Assembly: GCA_001632425.1 (NCBI GenBank)
Contig: KV425571.1
Coordinates: forward strand, 375,387-439,386
Direction of reading: 5' to 3'
Source: Neolentinus lepideus HHB14362 ss-1
Taxonomy: Eukaryota > Basidiomycota > Agaricomycetes > Gloeophyllales > Gloeophyllaceae
Length of the DNA: 64,000 bases
The notes below the pieces were generated by a model, which searched no databases, was not told where the DNA came from, and saw only the letters and a program-made list of their open reading frames with translations. This document shows, piece after piece, positions 49,165 through 61,920 of the stretch; position 1 is the stretch's first letter, and each line of letters begins with the position of its first letter. Both the position numbers and the translations under genes were made by a program.

Positions 49165-50279
49165 TACCAAGACCCTCCAGCTGACCAGAAGAATGGGGAG
49201 AGGGGCAAGTAGCCTATACAGTCGTAGGAAGCTCAGGATGGCCTTTTATACAAGATTGGTGGCTGGTGGGTGAACAGCAAGCGACGATATGCATCACCGT
49301 TGAAAACACACTGCATGAGGGAGTCCTTGGCAACAGCATGGTGTTCCGAAGTGGTACGTTCGACGCTTCGGGTCCAGTTCGGGTTCGCGCTATATGTGTC
49401 CGTCATTTGATTCCGAGAAGGCCTTGGGAAACGAAAGCACCATATGGTCATAGAGTTCGTAAGTGCATTCCCGCAAGCACAAGAGAGACAACAGCCAAAT
49501 CAGGTCATTTCCTCTGGATAACGGACAAGCGAATCGGACAAGAATAAGTCAGGAAAGATGTACATCAAATGCATGGAAGCAGGTGGAACTCAGGCACAGA
49601 GGAAAGCCACAGAAAGCCTTGCGTGAGGTTGCGCTCGCCAGTGATCAAAGCAGCGTAGAAGTGATTCTGGTGAAATCACGCGGCTACGATGACTTCCTGT
49701 GATGCGTAGGTCCTCAGTGATAGAGCCTACCGTGCGATCAGAGCAATCACATGGTCCATGATAAGGACACAATGCCCGATTTTGACTTCTGTGAGGAACT
49801 CTGAACGTGACTTACTACTACTGGCCACAGTGAAGGATTACAGCCCAGCCATTTCCTTGATTTTTGAGGATGGTCTGCCAGACATAACCGACCTGATTCA
49901 GGAAGACCGTGTCATGTGCCTGCAGTCCCAGTCCATCGTCCGAGACCTACGTTTCCAGCCGTATTCCTGTAGTTCATGGGCAAAATGTCTGTGAGAAGCG
50001 ATTTACCACAGGGGAAAAAAGAAGAATGCAGGTGAGAAACAGGCCTGAACATACCGCCAGGGCCGAGAGCTGCTTTCCTTGTTCCCCTAAAGCCTCCGAC
50101 GCGAGACCGTCCGTGCTGTCATACGACCTGTGCACTCTCCGATAGCGACTGGCGCGAGGTCCTGTTCATCAAGTGTCCACGCGCTGCTGGTGGCAACACG
50201 TGCAACCTGATCTGCAGACTATAGATCACCAGAAAAAGTAGAGAATCCAGAGGAATACTAGATAGCGCAAGAAAGAACA
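49165..50279. other. Intergenic upstream of chitinase / downstream of Mtr4
   Basis: About 1.1 kb with no supported gene. It must contain the chitinase promoter (near 49165-49500) and the Mtr4 3' end. No defined elements recognised. Confidence 0.4.
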
Positions 50280-53200
50280 CTACAGGTACAGCGAAGAGCA
50301 GAATATGACTGAATTGGGTCGCTCAAGCATCTCAGATGCCTTCTCGAACTTCGCCTCGAGCTCCGCATTCCCGATGACCTTCGCTGCTTGGGACATCTGC
50401 CGGATGAGCTCCTGCAATCTGCGGAACACACGGATCACGCTGCCCTCGAACTGGTCCGTGAGCTATAAATTAATATGGGTGAGCATGATCGCTGGGAGCT
50501 ATAGCAAAGTCCGAACCTTGCAAATCTCAGAGAAAGAAGCGCCACGGCACCATTGCACGACAGCATCCATGAGCTCGACCTTGAACGACTGTACATATTC
50601 GTCTTCTACGACGGGGAGCTTCGACTCCTTCGATACTTTAGCAATTCGACGCGCGATTTCTTGCATCACACGGAGCGGGGCAGCAAGTTCTTCTTTCAAT
50701 TTAGTCACTTGCGTGCTCTAAAGGTGCTCTCAGCACATTTGCAACACCACAATGTCTGACTGAACGCACCTTCTCAGTGAAAACGAAGCAACTCAAGAGA
50801 CCTGCACATTGCTCTGGCGACAACGGATTGAATACGCCGTTAAAGATGAGTTCCGTCAGCAGTAACTCGTCGCCCGTACTGATCTCACAAGCCACTCTGC
50901 CTTTCACATCGACGATGTCATCTGCCGTCGTAAATCCGAGCCGCCGAAGGACACGTTTCCGGCATTTGAGTTCGTCCATTTGAAGGACATCGTTCGTGGC
51001 CTGTATCCGCTTCTTCAAAGCCCGGATCCGTTGCTGATGTTCCTGTTTCTGTGAGTATTGCGTGTAGAGCTCAGGCAACCGTGGGTCTTTATGCAATGGG
51101 CTGGACACAAGTTTCATCTCCATGACTTCGATTTTCTACAACATCGCACGTTGTCAGGTCAATAAATCCGGAACTGTACAGCTAAATGTGTTACCTTCAC
51201 GAGCTGCTGGAACTTGTCATCCTTGATCTCCATATTTTGTATCGGATCCAATAGCGCAATCCCATCAGGGAAGCGTTTCTGCACCTCCACAACGCTCTTC
51301 CACACTGTTTCCCGAGCCTGCAGGGCACGAATATCTTTGGGCAAGAATATCCTTAGATAGCTGATCGCGTCTAACGCGGAAAGTAAAATAGGGACAACGA
51401 GAGGCTCGCCGATCTGCCCGGCTTGGCGTGGTTGCACACCACCTGGTGTGGGTGGCACATTCGATGTGGTGCGGTCTTTAGAGATGGAAGAACCCGTCGC
51501 GCAGTTGAGAAGGACGTCGACAACGTATTGCTCGTGTGGAGGGATTTCCTCCGTTTGAGGCATGGGTCGGTTCTGTAAGTACGAACAGCAATTCAGCACA
51601 TAGACGTACATTAATCACGGTCTCGTCATACCTTTGGTGGTAACCGCTTGTGATAATTGATGACGACACCCCATCCAAAATCTAGCTTTTGGTATTTGAC
51701 TTTCACTAGCCGCCCAGGTTGTAGGAAAGGTAAGCAGTAATTGGGGTGAGTGATAACGTCCCGGAAATCAGCCGACATCTGATCGAGCTGCTGACGGTAC
51801 GAATAGTAGTCTGCGATCAGTTGCTCATCTTGAATAGTGATAGCCCGCGTGGTCTCTTCCTCTTTCGCAAGCTCTACCATGGACGTATCAGCCATTGAAA
51901 ATACGAACAATATTCGCATCGGAAGACACTCACCGTCCTCCAATAACGGCACCCCCGCACTATTTTGAAATTGGAAAAAACACCTCTCCAACATAAATTC
52001 AGGACTAATCCCCTCCACCTTCATCAAATTTAGTACCATATTATACCCGAGATGGAATGCTGAGTCCAGGCGGTCCGCCTCGCCCTTGATCATCTGCATC
52101 GCGCCCTGCGGCTCGAGCTTCTCGTCACACATCATAATCACCACACCGCGGTCATCCAGTCCTCGCCGCCCCGCGCGCCCAGACATCTGGATATACTCTC
52201 CTGACGAAAGGTTTCGAAACTCGGTGCCATCAAACTTGCGTGCAGCGGTGAATACTACTGTCTTCGCGGGCATATTTAAACCGATCGAGAATGTCTCAGT
52301 GGCGAAGAGTGCCCTGATGAGCCCCTCTTGGAAGAGGATCTCAATAACTTCTTTGAGAATGGGTAAAAGGCCTCCATGGTGGATGCCAATGCCACGTTTG
52401 AGTAAGGGGAGCAGGTTGGCAATTTGAGGGAGCTGCCGATCGTCCACGGATAAGTTTTGGATCGCACTATCGAAGATATTTGATACTAAATCCTGCTCGT
52501 CGGCCGAGTTGAACTCGAATTTCGACATCGTCAAAGCGAGAGCCTCGCACTCTCGCTTGCTGAAGGCGAAGATAATGACGGGGTTGTAATTCTTCTGCAT
52601 GATCATTTTGACGATCTTTTGGATATCAGAGGGCCCTAGAAAATCAAGCTAAGATGACGAGTCGCGTTTTGAGACCTCGTCTCTACTCGCCTTTCTTTTC
52701 ACCTCCCTTCTTTGTCTTTCCCTTCCTCCCCTTCCCGCTCTTAGGATCCGCAGGATCTTCTCCTTGCTTCTCCTGCAGCATCCCCATAGCTTTGGTGAAA
52801 TTATCCTCCCTAAACTCGCCCTTCTCATTGAGCACGAGGTAGATACCCTCGCCCCCTGCCGGGAATAAGTAGTGCTGCAGCGGCGTCGGGCGGAAGTCGG
52901 TGTACACGACGTGGCACGGCTGCTCATGGGATTTGCATATCCACTCAGCGAACTGCATTGCGTTGGGGATGGTGGCGGAAAGGAACACGTAGCGTACAGT
53001 ATGCGGGAGGAGAATGATCGTCTCTTCCCAAACGACACCGCGTTCCTTGTCGCGCATGTAGTGGATCTCGTCGAAGATTACCCAAGCAACTTCGCGCATG
53101 ATTTCGGAGCCGCGGTAGAGCATAGAACGTAGAATCTGAAAAAAGAATTGGGTTATGGAGGGATCGTGAGTGGATGATGATAACTGTGCACCTCTGTTGT

Positions 53201-53972
53201 CATTACTAGACATGTCGCTGAGGGGTTGATGGTAACATCGCCAGTCATTAGACCGACGTCTCCGAACTCAGCAAGCATTTCACGGTACTTCTGGTTACTG
53301 AGGGCCTAATATAACTGAGTGAGCTCGCATACACTGGGCATGAGAGACCACTCGATACCTTGATTGGACTCGTGTATATAACACGCTGCTTCTTTTGCAG
53401 ACAATGTGCTATCGCATACTCGGCCACTACAGTCTTTCCAGCGCTGGTGTGCGCCGAAACAAGCACACTCTCATTCCGCTGAATTGCGTGCACGGAAACC
53501 TGCTGGAATGGGTCGAGAGTGAACTTGTACTCCCGCGCAGGTTTCGCAGGGGGAACATGGTTCGCTATAGGAACGTAGCTGTATCCCGGAGGTACCGCAA
53601 CTTGATGACGGACCTGTGCATGCAACTAAGGTCAAATACAACCTCCATGACGCGATAACGCACTTGATGTCTGAGCTCTAACCGTGACCCGCTTTCCACC
53701 GCCGCACCTGTGAGTCCTGCACTGGCGGCAACCTCGCGCTTCGCTTCAATCTCAACCTCATCGACCACCTCCGGTCTTGGTGACGCTAGACGCGGCTTTT
53801 TGGTCGCACTGTTATCCACATCTGTGTGCTCGGTTCTTGACGCTGGTGGAGTCTCGGCCTTGCGTTTCTTGGGCACGTCTTTCGCGTCCGTCACCTGCAT
53901 CAGAAGGTCTTCGGAGTCTGACACTGCATCATGACCGTCACGGGTGTCGTCGAGGAATGAGAAGAGATCCAT
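50280..53972 (-). CDS. MTR4: ATP-dependent RNA helicase Mtr4 (Ski2-like, exosome cofactor)
   Basis: This encodes the nuclear exosome-associated DExH helicase, which unwinds and feeds RNA to the exosome (TRAMP complex). The ATG at 53972 gives '[19 protein letters not shown]', with a disordered N-terminus including 'KKRKAETPP'. Helicase motifs: '[20 protein letters not shown]' (Walker A), '[20 protein letters not shown]' (DEIH box), '[17 protein letters not shown]', '[16 protein letters not shown]', '[20 protein letters not shown]', '[20 protein letters not shown]' and '[20 protein letters not shown]'. A Lys/Gly-rich insert precedes the second RecA domain. The arch/KOW region follows ('[20 protein letters not shown]'), then the helical bundle ending '[16 protein letters not shown]'. 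Several short introns; the one at 52636-52690 appears to use a GC donor. The gene looks complete and is head to head with the UBX gene. Confidence 0.97.
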
Positions 53973-54175
53973 TTCGTGAGCGCGGTTGGACGGCAAAGAG
54001 GATTCAGAGGAACCAGTATGGAGCTAAGAATAGAGCGCCCCCGGAAATTGCGTATAGGGATGAGAACAAAATCCCCTTTTTGGTGCACAGCTCGGACAGA
54101 GTCTAATGTAGTGACATGTCCTGCCCGCTAGAGGCAGTACTTAACGAATGTATTCTCTCCCCTCTCCGCACTGCA
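53973..54175. promoter_or_regulatory. Compact 200-bp bidirectional promoter, Mtr4 / UBX
   Basis: Only about 200 bases separate the two start codons. No TATA box is evident. Confidence 0.5.
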
Positions 54176-56072
54176 ATGGACAACTTGGATCCAGGTCAGA
54201 GGGCTGCCGTCGCCCAGCTCCAGTCAATAACAGACGGCAATTACGATGCCGATACAGTTGTCAGCATACTCGAGAGCGTTGACTGGGAAATCGAGGTGCG
54301 CGATCCATGTCAAGTCGAAGTAATGATGCAGGGACGCTGACATTTCAAAGAAAGCGGCAAACGTCCTTTTCGGTGACCAGGAAACGTCTAGCTTTGTCCG
54401 CGGCAGCTCTACGTCAAGTAGTACTGGCAGCAATGACACTAATCACATTGTCTCGGGGAGTCGGAGGAATCCACAGGTGAGTTTCGCATCTTACCGCTTG
54501 ACAGCACGCATGATGTTGATCTCTCTTTCCTTGCTCCCAACCACCGCCTAGTCCAGCCCGAACATCACTGCGACTATCTCTTACTACCTGCGCCCCAGCA
54601 TGCTCCTCTCCATCCTCACTTTCCCCTTCCACTTCCTTTCTGGTATTCTGCGCACGATCTTTCTGGTCCTACGACTGCCCTTCGGACCTTCGACCACCCG
54701 CTTCTCGTCACTCACGTTTCTTCGGAGGCCGCCGAAGTCCACTGACCCCAAGGCCGCTGCGGACAGGTGGGTGCGGGCTCTCGAGGAGGAGACCGGCGCT
54801 ACGTGTGTCAGCAGAGCGGGCTTGCTTGGTGCGGCGTTAGAAGATTTGGAGGCGGCTGCGGAAGATGGGAAGAAGGTGCTACCAGATTTTGTCGTAGGCA
54901 GCTATGAGGAGGCTCTGAGGAAGTGCGAGAAAGAGGTGAGGGTCGGGTGCGTAGTGCTTGTGAGCGAGGAGCATGACGATGTCGCTGAATTCAAGAGGTC
55001 CGTTGTAATTCATCCTTCACACCGGGTCGCATACTTACGGGATTACAGGGCAACATTGACACATCCTAAGCTGGTGCACCTGATGCACTCTAATAACTTT
55101 GTAGTTTGGGGAGGAGACGTTAGAGATCCTGACGCATGGAGCGGTACGTCCTATCATTCACTCTTTCAATTGGTATAAAATTCATCTGCCGTTCTAGCTT
55201 CACAAAAACTCCAAGTAACGACGTTTCCCTTCATCGCCTTTCTCGCCCTTCAACCTCGCCGCACCTCCAGCACTTCGTCTTCGAATCGTTCTGACACCCC
55301 CACTCTGACCGTACTCTCCCGCCACCAAGGCATCACCCCGACCTCTCCCTCAAATCTTGTCAAGCATCTCGAAGACCAACTCCTCCCTAGGGTTAATCCC
55401 TTCCTTGCGCGTACGCGGCAGACGCGGCTGCGTGCCGAACGCGATCGCCAATTACGCGAGGAACAGGACAGGGCGTTCCAGGAGGCTGCCCGGAGGGATA
55501 GTGAGAGGCTCAGAGAGAAGATGGAAAAAGAAGAGAGAGAAAAGGAAGAGATGATGCGGAGAGAAGAGGCGAGGGAGCGGGAGAGTGTGAGGAGAGAGGG
55601 CGTGGAAAGAGTGAAAAGGAGGATGAGGACGTGGGCCAGAGAGACGGTGGTTCCAATGGATGCCAAACAGAGGGAGGCGGTGAGGATTGCGGTGAGGAGC
55701 CCGAGTGGGGGACGGCTTGTGCTTGCGCTCGATCCGAGGACTAGTCTTACGCAGCTTTATGCGTATGTGGATGCGGCGTTGCTCTCACCTGGGTCAGCGT
55801 CAGAGGAGGGAGGTAATTTTGGGGAGAAAAATGTGCTGGAAGAGATTCAGATGCTCGGGGGACACGCGGATAAGTGGTGGGAATTCAAGCTTGCGCTGAC
55901 CTTCCCGAGGCGGGAGCTTGAATGGATGCCGGATCGGTGTCTCGCTGAAATAGACGGATTGAAGGGCGGCGCGCAGTTGGTAGTGGAGATGTGTCAGAAA
56001 GAAGGAGATACGGTGAATGAAAAGGGCGAGGAGGAAGACGGGTATGAGACGGAGAGTGATGATGAGACCTAG
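54176..56072 (+). CDS. UBX-domain ERAD factor, FAF2/UBXD8 (Ucp10/Ubx2-like)
   Basis: This is predicted to recruit Cdc48/p97 to ER membranes or lipid droplets. The ATG at 54176 begins a UBA-like helix bundle ('QRAAVAQLQSITDGNYDADT', then 'KAANVLFGD'). A hydrophobic hairpin follows ('SMLLSILTFPFHFLSGILRT' with 'IFLVLRLPFGP' directly after). The UAS (thioredoxin-like) domain includes 'LVHLMHSNNFVVWGGDVRDP' and 'VTTFPFIAFLALQPR'. A long charged coiled coil ('EEQDRAFQEAARRDSERLRE' and on) precedes the UBX domain ('RIAVRSPSGGRLVLALDPRT' ... 'FKLALTFPRRELEWMPDRCL'). The tail is acidic ('DGYETESDDET'). This order matches FAF2. Four introns were placed; nothing looks damaged. Confidence 0.92.
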
Positions 56073-57166
56073 TGCCGCCCTGCATGGACTGGCTGATACC
56101 AATTGGCACCAGCGCTAGCACCTGTATTCATTGCACGTAGCTATAATATTGTCTATGGTCTTGCTCGTAGGCTAAATGTACTCACGGGCCGTCCGCCACA
56201 TAATGCATACCACGCGGCGAGCATAGCCACTCGTGACATATGTACCTCCATCTCCCTCAGGCAAGAGCACCGTCTTGGGCCAGCATCAGCCCATTTATCT
56301 ATCAGGGGCGTAGAAACACCCGAAGATCAACCAGGTACCCTAGTGCTACACTATCGCCTTCAAGCTTCTTTCCCTCAACCAGCGTCTCTTAAGGACTTGA
56401 CCCATTCTTCAGGACAGCGAAAGAAGGCAGCTTCCGCCTGGTTGAACGCTGACAGCCCTTTTACTAGTCCAAGGTGTCTCATAGCTGTCTGGGGTTCTGA
56501 GTTCCTCGTGGATCTCCCGCAATCCTTGCAGACCCAAGAACTGTGCACGGTCATAACTTCCACTGATTTTGTCGACGGCTTTCAAGTTGACATACGGAGG
56601 TTGAGTAATTCAGCTCATCGAGCTGGGGATCTTCGCATTTCACATTTGTTATAAAGCAAGTTTAGCTGTCCAGGGGCGAGGGCATCAGTATTGAACGACT
56701 ATCCTGGATAGCCACCACCTTGCGCGCTGCCTGCAACGAAGTTCGTACCGACTTACATCTGCAGATCGGATCAACGCCCACGCTCAGCATGTAACTGGAA
56801 GAGTTTGTCTCCCGATGAAGCTAAGATAAGTGTAAGCTGAAGCAATATTTGTGGATCTATCTACCGGTGCCTTTATACGCATATACCCGCACTGTTGGTA
56901 AGACGTAGATTCTCAGCACATTATCTGATGTAAGGGTATTGAATACTGGACATCCAACAGCTTCACCGTGATTTGGCGCTGGGACTGATTAGTGTGGGCT
57001 GCCTGAGTCCTACTCAATGATGTACCCGCAGCTTTCTGAGCAACGTAGAAGGTTGGGTATCATCATCAATCGTACATACACCAGTGCTGCCTTGCCAGTG
57101 CACAATATGTATCTGTGCCGTCATCTCACGGTGGAAGATCCCAGCCGGACCTTGTCGATCTCGAGC
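56073..57166. other. Intergenic between UBX gene and myosin light chain gene
   Basis: About 1.1 kb. A plus-strand frame (56103-56654, 183 codons) has no ATG at its start and no recognisable domain, so I do not call it. The remainder is AT-rich. Confidence 0.4.
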
Positions 57167-57909
57167 TTACTGGCTCAGAATTGTCCGAACAAAGGACTCG
57201 TAGTTGACGTTCCCGTCTCTGTTCAACACGCAACTATGAGAACCACATCACCGAGAGAGGAGGGATATACGATACACACGCGCCAATCTGCACACCCTTC
57301 AACAACTCGTCGACCTCCTCGTCTGTCATCTTCTCTCCAAGCTGCGTTAGCACATATCGTAGTTCGCCGGCACCGATGAAGCCATTCCCCTCCTTGTCGA
57401 ACACTTGGAATCCGCGTATAAACTCCTCTGGAAATGATCGCCACCACAGGTGAGTGATTTGATGTGTAAGGGAACCTGATGGACATGACCGCACCAGCTG
57501 TCCCCGCGGGTTTGAACCCGTCTGGGCGGTTCAGGATCGTTAGGAAGGTCTTGTAATCGACTGATGCGAGTGTTTAGTAAACAAAATTAGTACTAGCTAC
57601 GAAGGATAATTGGTGTGTGAGACGCGCCTTCCCGAGGTGAACTCGCAACGATCTCAGCTACCTCTGCCTGCGTCGGATTCTGCCCTAGGGCCCGCAGAAG
57701 GTCACCGAGAGTCTCCCTGGGCACCGTGCCAGTGCCCTTCTTGTCGAAGAGCGCAAAGGCTTCTTTGTACTCTACGGAGTTCGTGTCCTATGTATTAGCG
57801 TCCGTCTCCTAGGGAGTAATAGCGATAACAATACCGGCGTTGTCGCTCTGCAAGTACCCTGATAAGTTAAATTATGAGTAGGAATTGAGATATCATATCA
57901 CTCACCATA
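57167..57909 (-). CDS. EF-hand essential/regulatory myosin light chain (Cdc4/Mlc1-like)
   Basis: This is predicted to be a calmodulin-like light chain of myosin acting in the contractile ring. The coding start appears to be an ATG-only exon (57909-57907, followed by GTGAGT). A 13-nt exon (S-D-N-A) follows, then '[20 protein letters not shown]' and '[20 protein letters not shown]'. The middle exon gives '[16 protein letters not shown]'. The C-terminal pair is '[20 protein letters not shown]' with '[20 protein letters not shown]', then '[16 protein letters not shown]' at the stop 57167-57169. EF loops 1 and 3 ('DKKGTGTV', 'DKEGNGFI') keep some acidic ligands but are not perfect calmodulin loops, as usual for light chains. 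The last intron uses GTGTGT after 'GVQIG'. The N-terminal splice model is the least certain part; calmodulin itself is excluded by divergence. Confidence 0.82.
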
Positions 57910-58129
57910 GTTAAAGGTATTGCTATGCAATATCGAAGAGGAGAGGACAGCTGGATGGAGTGCTAAAGAGACGCGTCGAGCCTCGCTTCAGGCGCGACTC
58001 GACCAAATTGAAATAGGAGCTTGGCTTCTGCTTGCTGCGAGCGCACGACTTGTACACCACTCACGACAGTGAAGGTGAAAATATAGTGCTTGAGAAGCAA
58101 TTCGGATATGCTAACGATTCAGTGTATAG
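57910..58129. promoter_or_regulatory. 220-bp divergent promoter, light chain / TMEM63
   Basis: Short interval between divergent starts; no defined element seen. Confidence 0.4.
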
Positions 58130-61100
58130 ATGGAGTGGCCGTTGGCGGCGTTCAATAGTTCTTGGGATGAGCCCACAGGCCCGCCACCCGGTTCACCACC
58201 AACTTGTACGGATACCACTCTTCCTCTCGAAATCCAGTCTCTGATTGATGATGTCAAGATAAATTTGAAGGACCGTGGTTTACTACTCAGCTGTCTTTAT
58301 CGACCACCATTGGACTTATCTCGTTCCTGCTCTTCTCATATTCTCGGACGCGATGGCCACTATTATTTGCTCCCCGGACGAAACTGAAGGGTATGTAGCT
58401 TGAGACTGTCATATTGAACTCGATATTGATATCACAGTAGGATTTTCTCCTCACGAAGCTCATGCGCACCAAGCGTTCTTTGGATGGATCCTACCTACTA
58501 TACGGACGTCGGAGTTTACGATCCTGCAGATAGTGGGGTTGGATGCTGCAGTGGTGCGTCTTGCTATTCTTTCATGCGACGTTTTACAGTCCTAAAATCT
58601 CATATCTTCCAGCTACTTAACTTCTTCAAGATGTCCTTCTATCTATTCTCTGTTTGCTCCATTTTTGCCACCTTTACACTGATGCCCATCAATTTAAGAG
58701 TATGTATCCGCGTTAACTGTACTTTTCATTTGCACTAACATCTGCAGAGTAACCTTGGTATCGGAGATGAAGATGAAGACAACGACTGGCCTTCCGCACC
58801 TTTCGCTTCCGCTCCCAACTCCACACTGCCCACCAAGCCCGGCCAACCCAAGGACTGGCTCGACCTCATCAGTGACGCTAACTCATACCTTACCATCCAC
58901 CTCCTCTTCACCTACCTCTTCACCGGCCTCGCATTGTACTTCATCCATAAAAATTACCGTCGTTTCATTCGCGCTCGGCAGCTCTTTTCCCTCGAGCTCG
59001 TGCACTCCATTCCGGCGCGCACTGTCATGATCACTGACATGCCGAAGCATCTCCAGAGCGAGAGAACCCTGGCGGAGTATTTCGAGAATATGAATCTGAG
59101 CGTAGAGAGCGTGACGATCTGCCGCGAGGTCGGGAATCTTAAGAACCTCCTGGATAAACGGACCAGCGCATTGCTCGAGCTCGAGGCTGCGTGGGTCAAG
59201 TACGTCGGAAACCCGAGCACTGTAGAGGCATACGACCCTTCGAATAGCGCGCCGGCGTCCACTGATGGTGAGCCGTCGTCGTTGGAAGCGCAGCAGGCAA
59301 GGCTGGTCGTGCCCCACCGCAAGCGGCCATCGCTGCGTCCTGGCTGGTTCAAATCGAAGGTCGATGCGTTGGAGTATCTCGAGGCGCTATTCAAGGATGC
59401 GGACGATGCTGTCAAGAAGAAACGTATATCGGGCAAGTTCAGGCCCACACAGACTGCCTTTGTTACCTTTGAGAAGATGTCGAGTGCGGTACGTCTCGTT
59501 TCGGTCTTCTCACTGAAACTCTTGATACTAATGATATCTCGTGTCTCAGCAAATTGCTGTCCAAACCGCGCACGCCCCTGCCCCAGCCGAATGTACCACC
59601 CACCTTGCACCAGAGCCGCGCGACATCGTCTGGGCGAACATGACACACTCACAGAGCGCCATTCGCACGCGCGAAGTGATTGTCCTCTCAGCGATCTGTG
59701 TACTCCTTTTATTCTGGGTCGTCCCCATCACGTTCCTCGCAAGTCTGCTGAGTTACAAGGAGATTAAGAAGGTTATGCCATGGCTTGGACGCTTCATTGA
59801 TAGGAACGATAAAGTACAGGCGATCGTGCAGAACTCGTTGCCGTCTGTGGCGATGATTTCCTTGAACGCACTGTTGCCTTTTTTGTTGGAAGGTGGGTGG
59901 GGCGCAGCTCAGTTCTGTCCTGGATTTTATGATATGTGATTACTAACTTATCTTGCCTAGCCCTGACGTACCTCCAGGGCTACCGCGCCCGCAGCTGGAT
60001 CGAATATTCGCTCCTCAAGAAGTGAGTGCGAAGCATCCATCCACCCTACTCTCTCCCCCACTCTAGCTCATGCTGACAGCGTACCTAAATCAAACTGTGC
60101 AACAACCTAGATATTTCCTCTTCCTCCTGACGAACGTCGTATTCATTTTCCTCCTGGCAAGTACATACTGGCAACTTGTCCGGGACCTGGCGAACTCTCC
60201 TGCGAAGATCCCGGAGAAGCTGGCGGAAGCGCTGTTGAAGGGTAGAGCGAGGTACGCGGTCCTTGTCTGATAGTTCTGTTGATTTGTGCATATCGGAACT
60301 GATTGGCCGTGTGTAGACATTTCTTCTTGTCGTATGTTATTCTGCAAGGTAGTTCGTCTGGATTCTTTCCGTAACGGTAAAGGGGGATTTATGTGACTGG
60401 TGTTGTTTAGGCCTCGGTATTATGCCACTTCAGCTTCTCAATCTTGGTGTGATTATCCCGCGGATCGTCATGCGAATGTTCGTCACTCGCACACCACGAG
60501 GTTCGTTTCATCACATGCTTCTGTACGGAGCGGACGGGATCTGATTTCTGTGAATAGATTTTGCTGAACTCAATGCACCGCCAATGATTAATTACGGAGT
60601 TGTGTACCCGCAGGCGATACTTATCTTCGTCATTACGATTCTGTACAGCGTCATCCAACCCCTTATAGTCATATTCGGTGCCATCTACTTCGGAGTTGCT
60701 TACGTTGTCTACAAGTACAAGCTCCTTTTCGGTTCATCTCCCCTCCTCTTCCCAGCCCTCTCAAACTGATCCTGCTCTACAGTCTTCTACAAACCCTACG
60801 AATCGCAGGGCCAGGCGTGGCCGATTACGTTCACCCGACTCATCTGGGGCGTGGTGATCTTCCAGGTCTTCATGATTGGCAATTTCATCTTGCGTGCGTC
60901 GTTCATACTGTCCGCACTCGTCGGTCCGTTACTGCTGGGCACCCTCGCGTGGGCATGGTACACGGACAAGATATTCAAGCCACTCAGTAAGTATGTCAGC
61001 TTGAGCTCGGTGTACGAGGTCGAGAGGGGAGAGGAGACGGCAGATGTAGTGAGGTTAAGGGCGGGGCATCCAGTTACATGGTCGCAAAGGTGTGTCAGTT

Positions 61101-61920
61101 TACTTGAAAATTTACAAGAGTTCATTTTGATTGGACGTTATACCAGCAATCTCAACCGACGGCGGTATGCTCAGAATGATGAGACGTTGTATGTTGCACC
61201 TGAAGATGCTAGGACGGACTATGTAAGTCGTACACTTTGTCTAGATCAGCAGAAGATCTAGCATCTAACATGCCATAGTCACAGCCACCGATGGCCAACT
61301 GGTATAGCGGCGTGCTGAAGTGAGTTCTTTTTTTGCCAATGTACATCGAGCCATGCATCGCTGATATACCGCGAAGCACTGGCAAACGACGATATGGTCA
61401 CCCTGCTCTGACTGGTGTCCTTCCACAGCCATGGCTTCCTCTGAAAAAGGGTCAAACACTGGTCAACAACGGGCGGCCTTCATCAGGCAAGACAGATGAG
61501 GCAGTAGTTCTCACACTCAGGAAACGAGTGAGTATGTCACACCGTGTGTCGCGGCTGGGAACAGGTGCCCGACGTGAAGCGCGAGAAAGTGGTGTGCAGG
61601 GCCCCGGTGACACTGCCGTAGCCGTAGACCCTTGGCGTGATGCGCCACACCAGCCGCTGTCGCACCGCCTGAGCTACGACATTGGCTCAGGTGTGATTAT
61701 GCTGCCAGAGGATGGCACCTGGCTCGAGGATGCTGTGGAGGAGTCGGAGGAGTCGGAGGATTTGGGGTCCGTCATCTCTCATTCGCATGGGGGTGAGCAA
61801 GGAGAGGCGCAGCCCTCGACTATATCGGAGGCGAGCCCCTCGAAGCCGCGGCATGGTACATATTATCATCATCCGGAGCGGAGGAGGCAGACAATTCCTG
61901 GTGCTTTCCCCAGAATGTAG
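58130..61920 (+). CDS. TMEM63/OSCA (CSC1/RSN1) family hyperosmolality- and stretch-gated channel
   Basis: This is predicted to be a multi-pass plasma-membrane cation channel. The ATG at 58130 begins a short luminal N-terminus ('MEWPLAAFNSSWDEPTGPPP'). Splicing yields TM0 ('STTIGLISFLLFSYSRTRWP') and 'SFYLFSVCSIFATFTLMPIN'. The RRM-like cytosolic domain has 'ARTVMITDMPKHLQSERTLA', 'VTICREVGNLKNLLDKR', 'SGKFRPTQTAFVTFEKMSSA' and 'PAPEPRDIVWANM'-type residues (seen as 'LAPEPRDIVWANM'). The pore region has 'SLPSVAMISLNALLPFLLEA', 'RSWIEYSLLKKYFLFLLTNV', 'PPMINYGVVYPQAILIFVIT' and 'FYKPYESQGQAWPITFTRLI'. The C-terminal cytosolic tail is about 250 residues. About 15 introns, all explained by GT-AG pairs. 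The family call is strong; ion selectivity and physiological role are inferred. Confidence 0.92.

Noticed and set aside
56103..56654. 183-codon plus-strand frame after the UBX gene
   Set aside because: It has no ATG at its start, no recognised domain and no splice partners; kept only as a remark on the intergenic stretch.
57506..57520. tRNA T-arm-like GGGTTTGAACCCG
   Set aside because: It lies in the coding sequence of the EF-hand light chain (residues [10 protein letters not shown]) and no acceptor, D or anticodon arm surrounds it.
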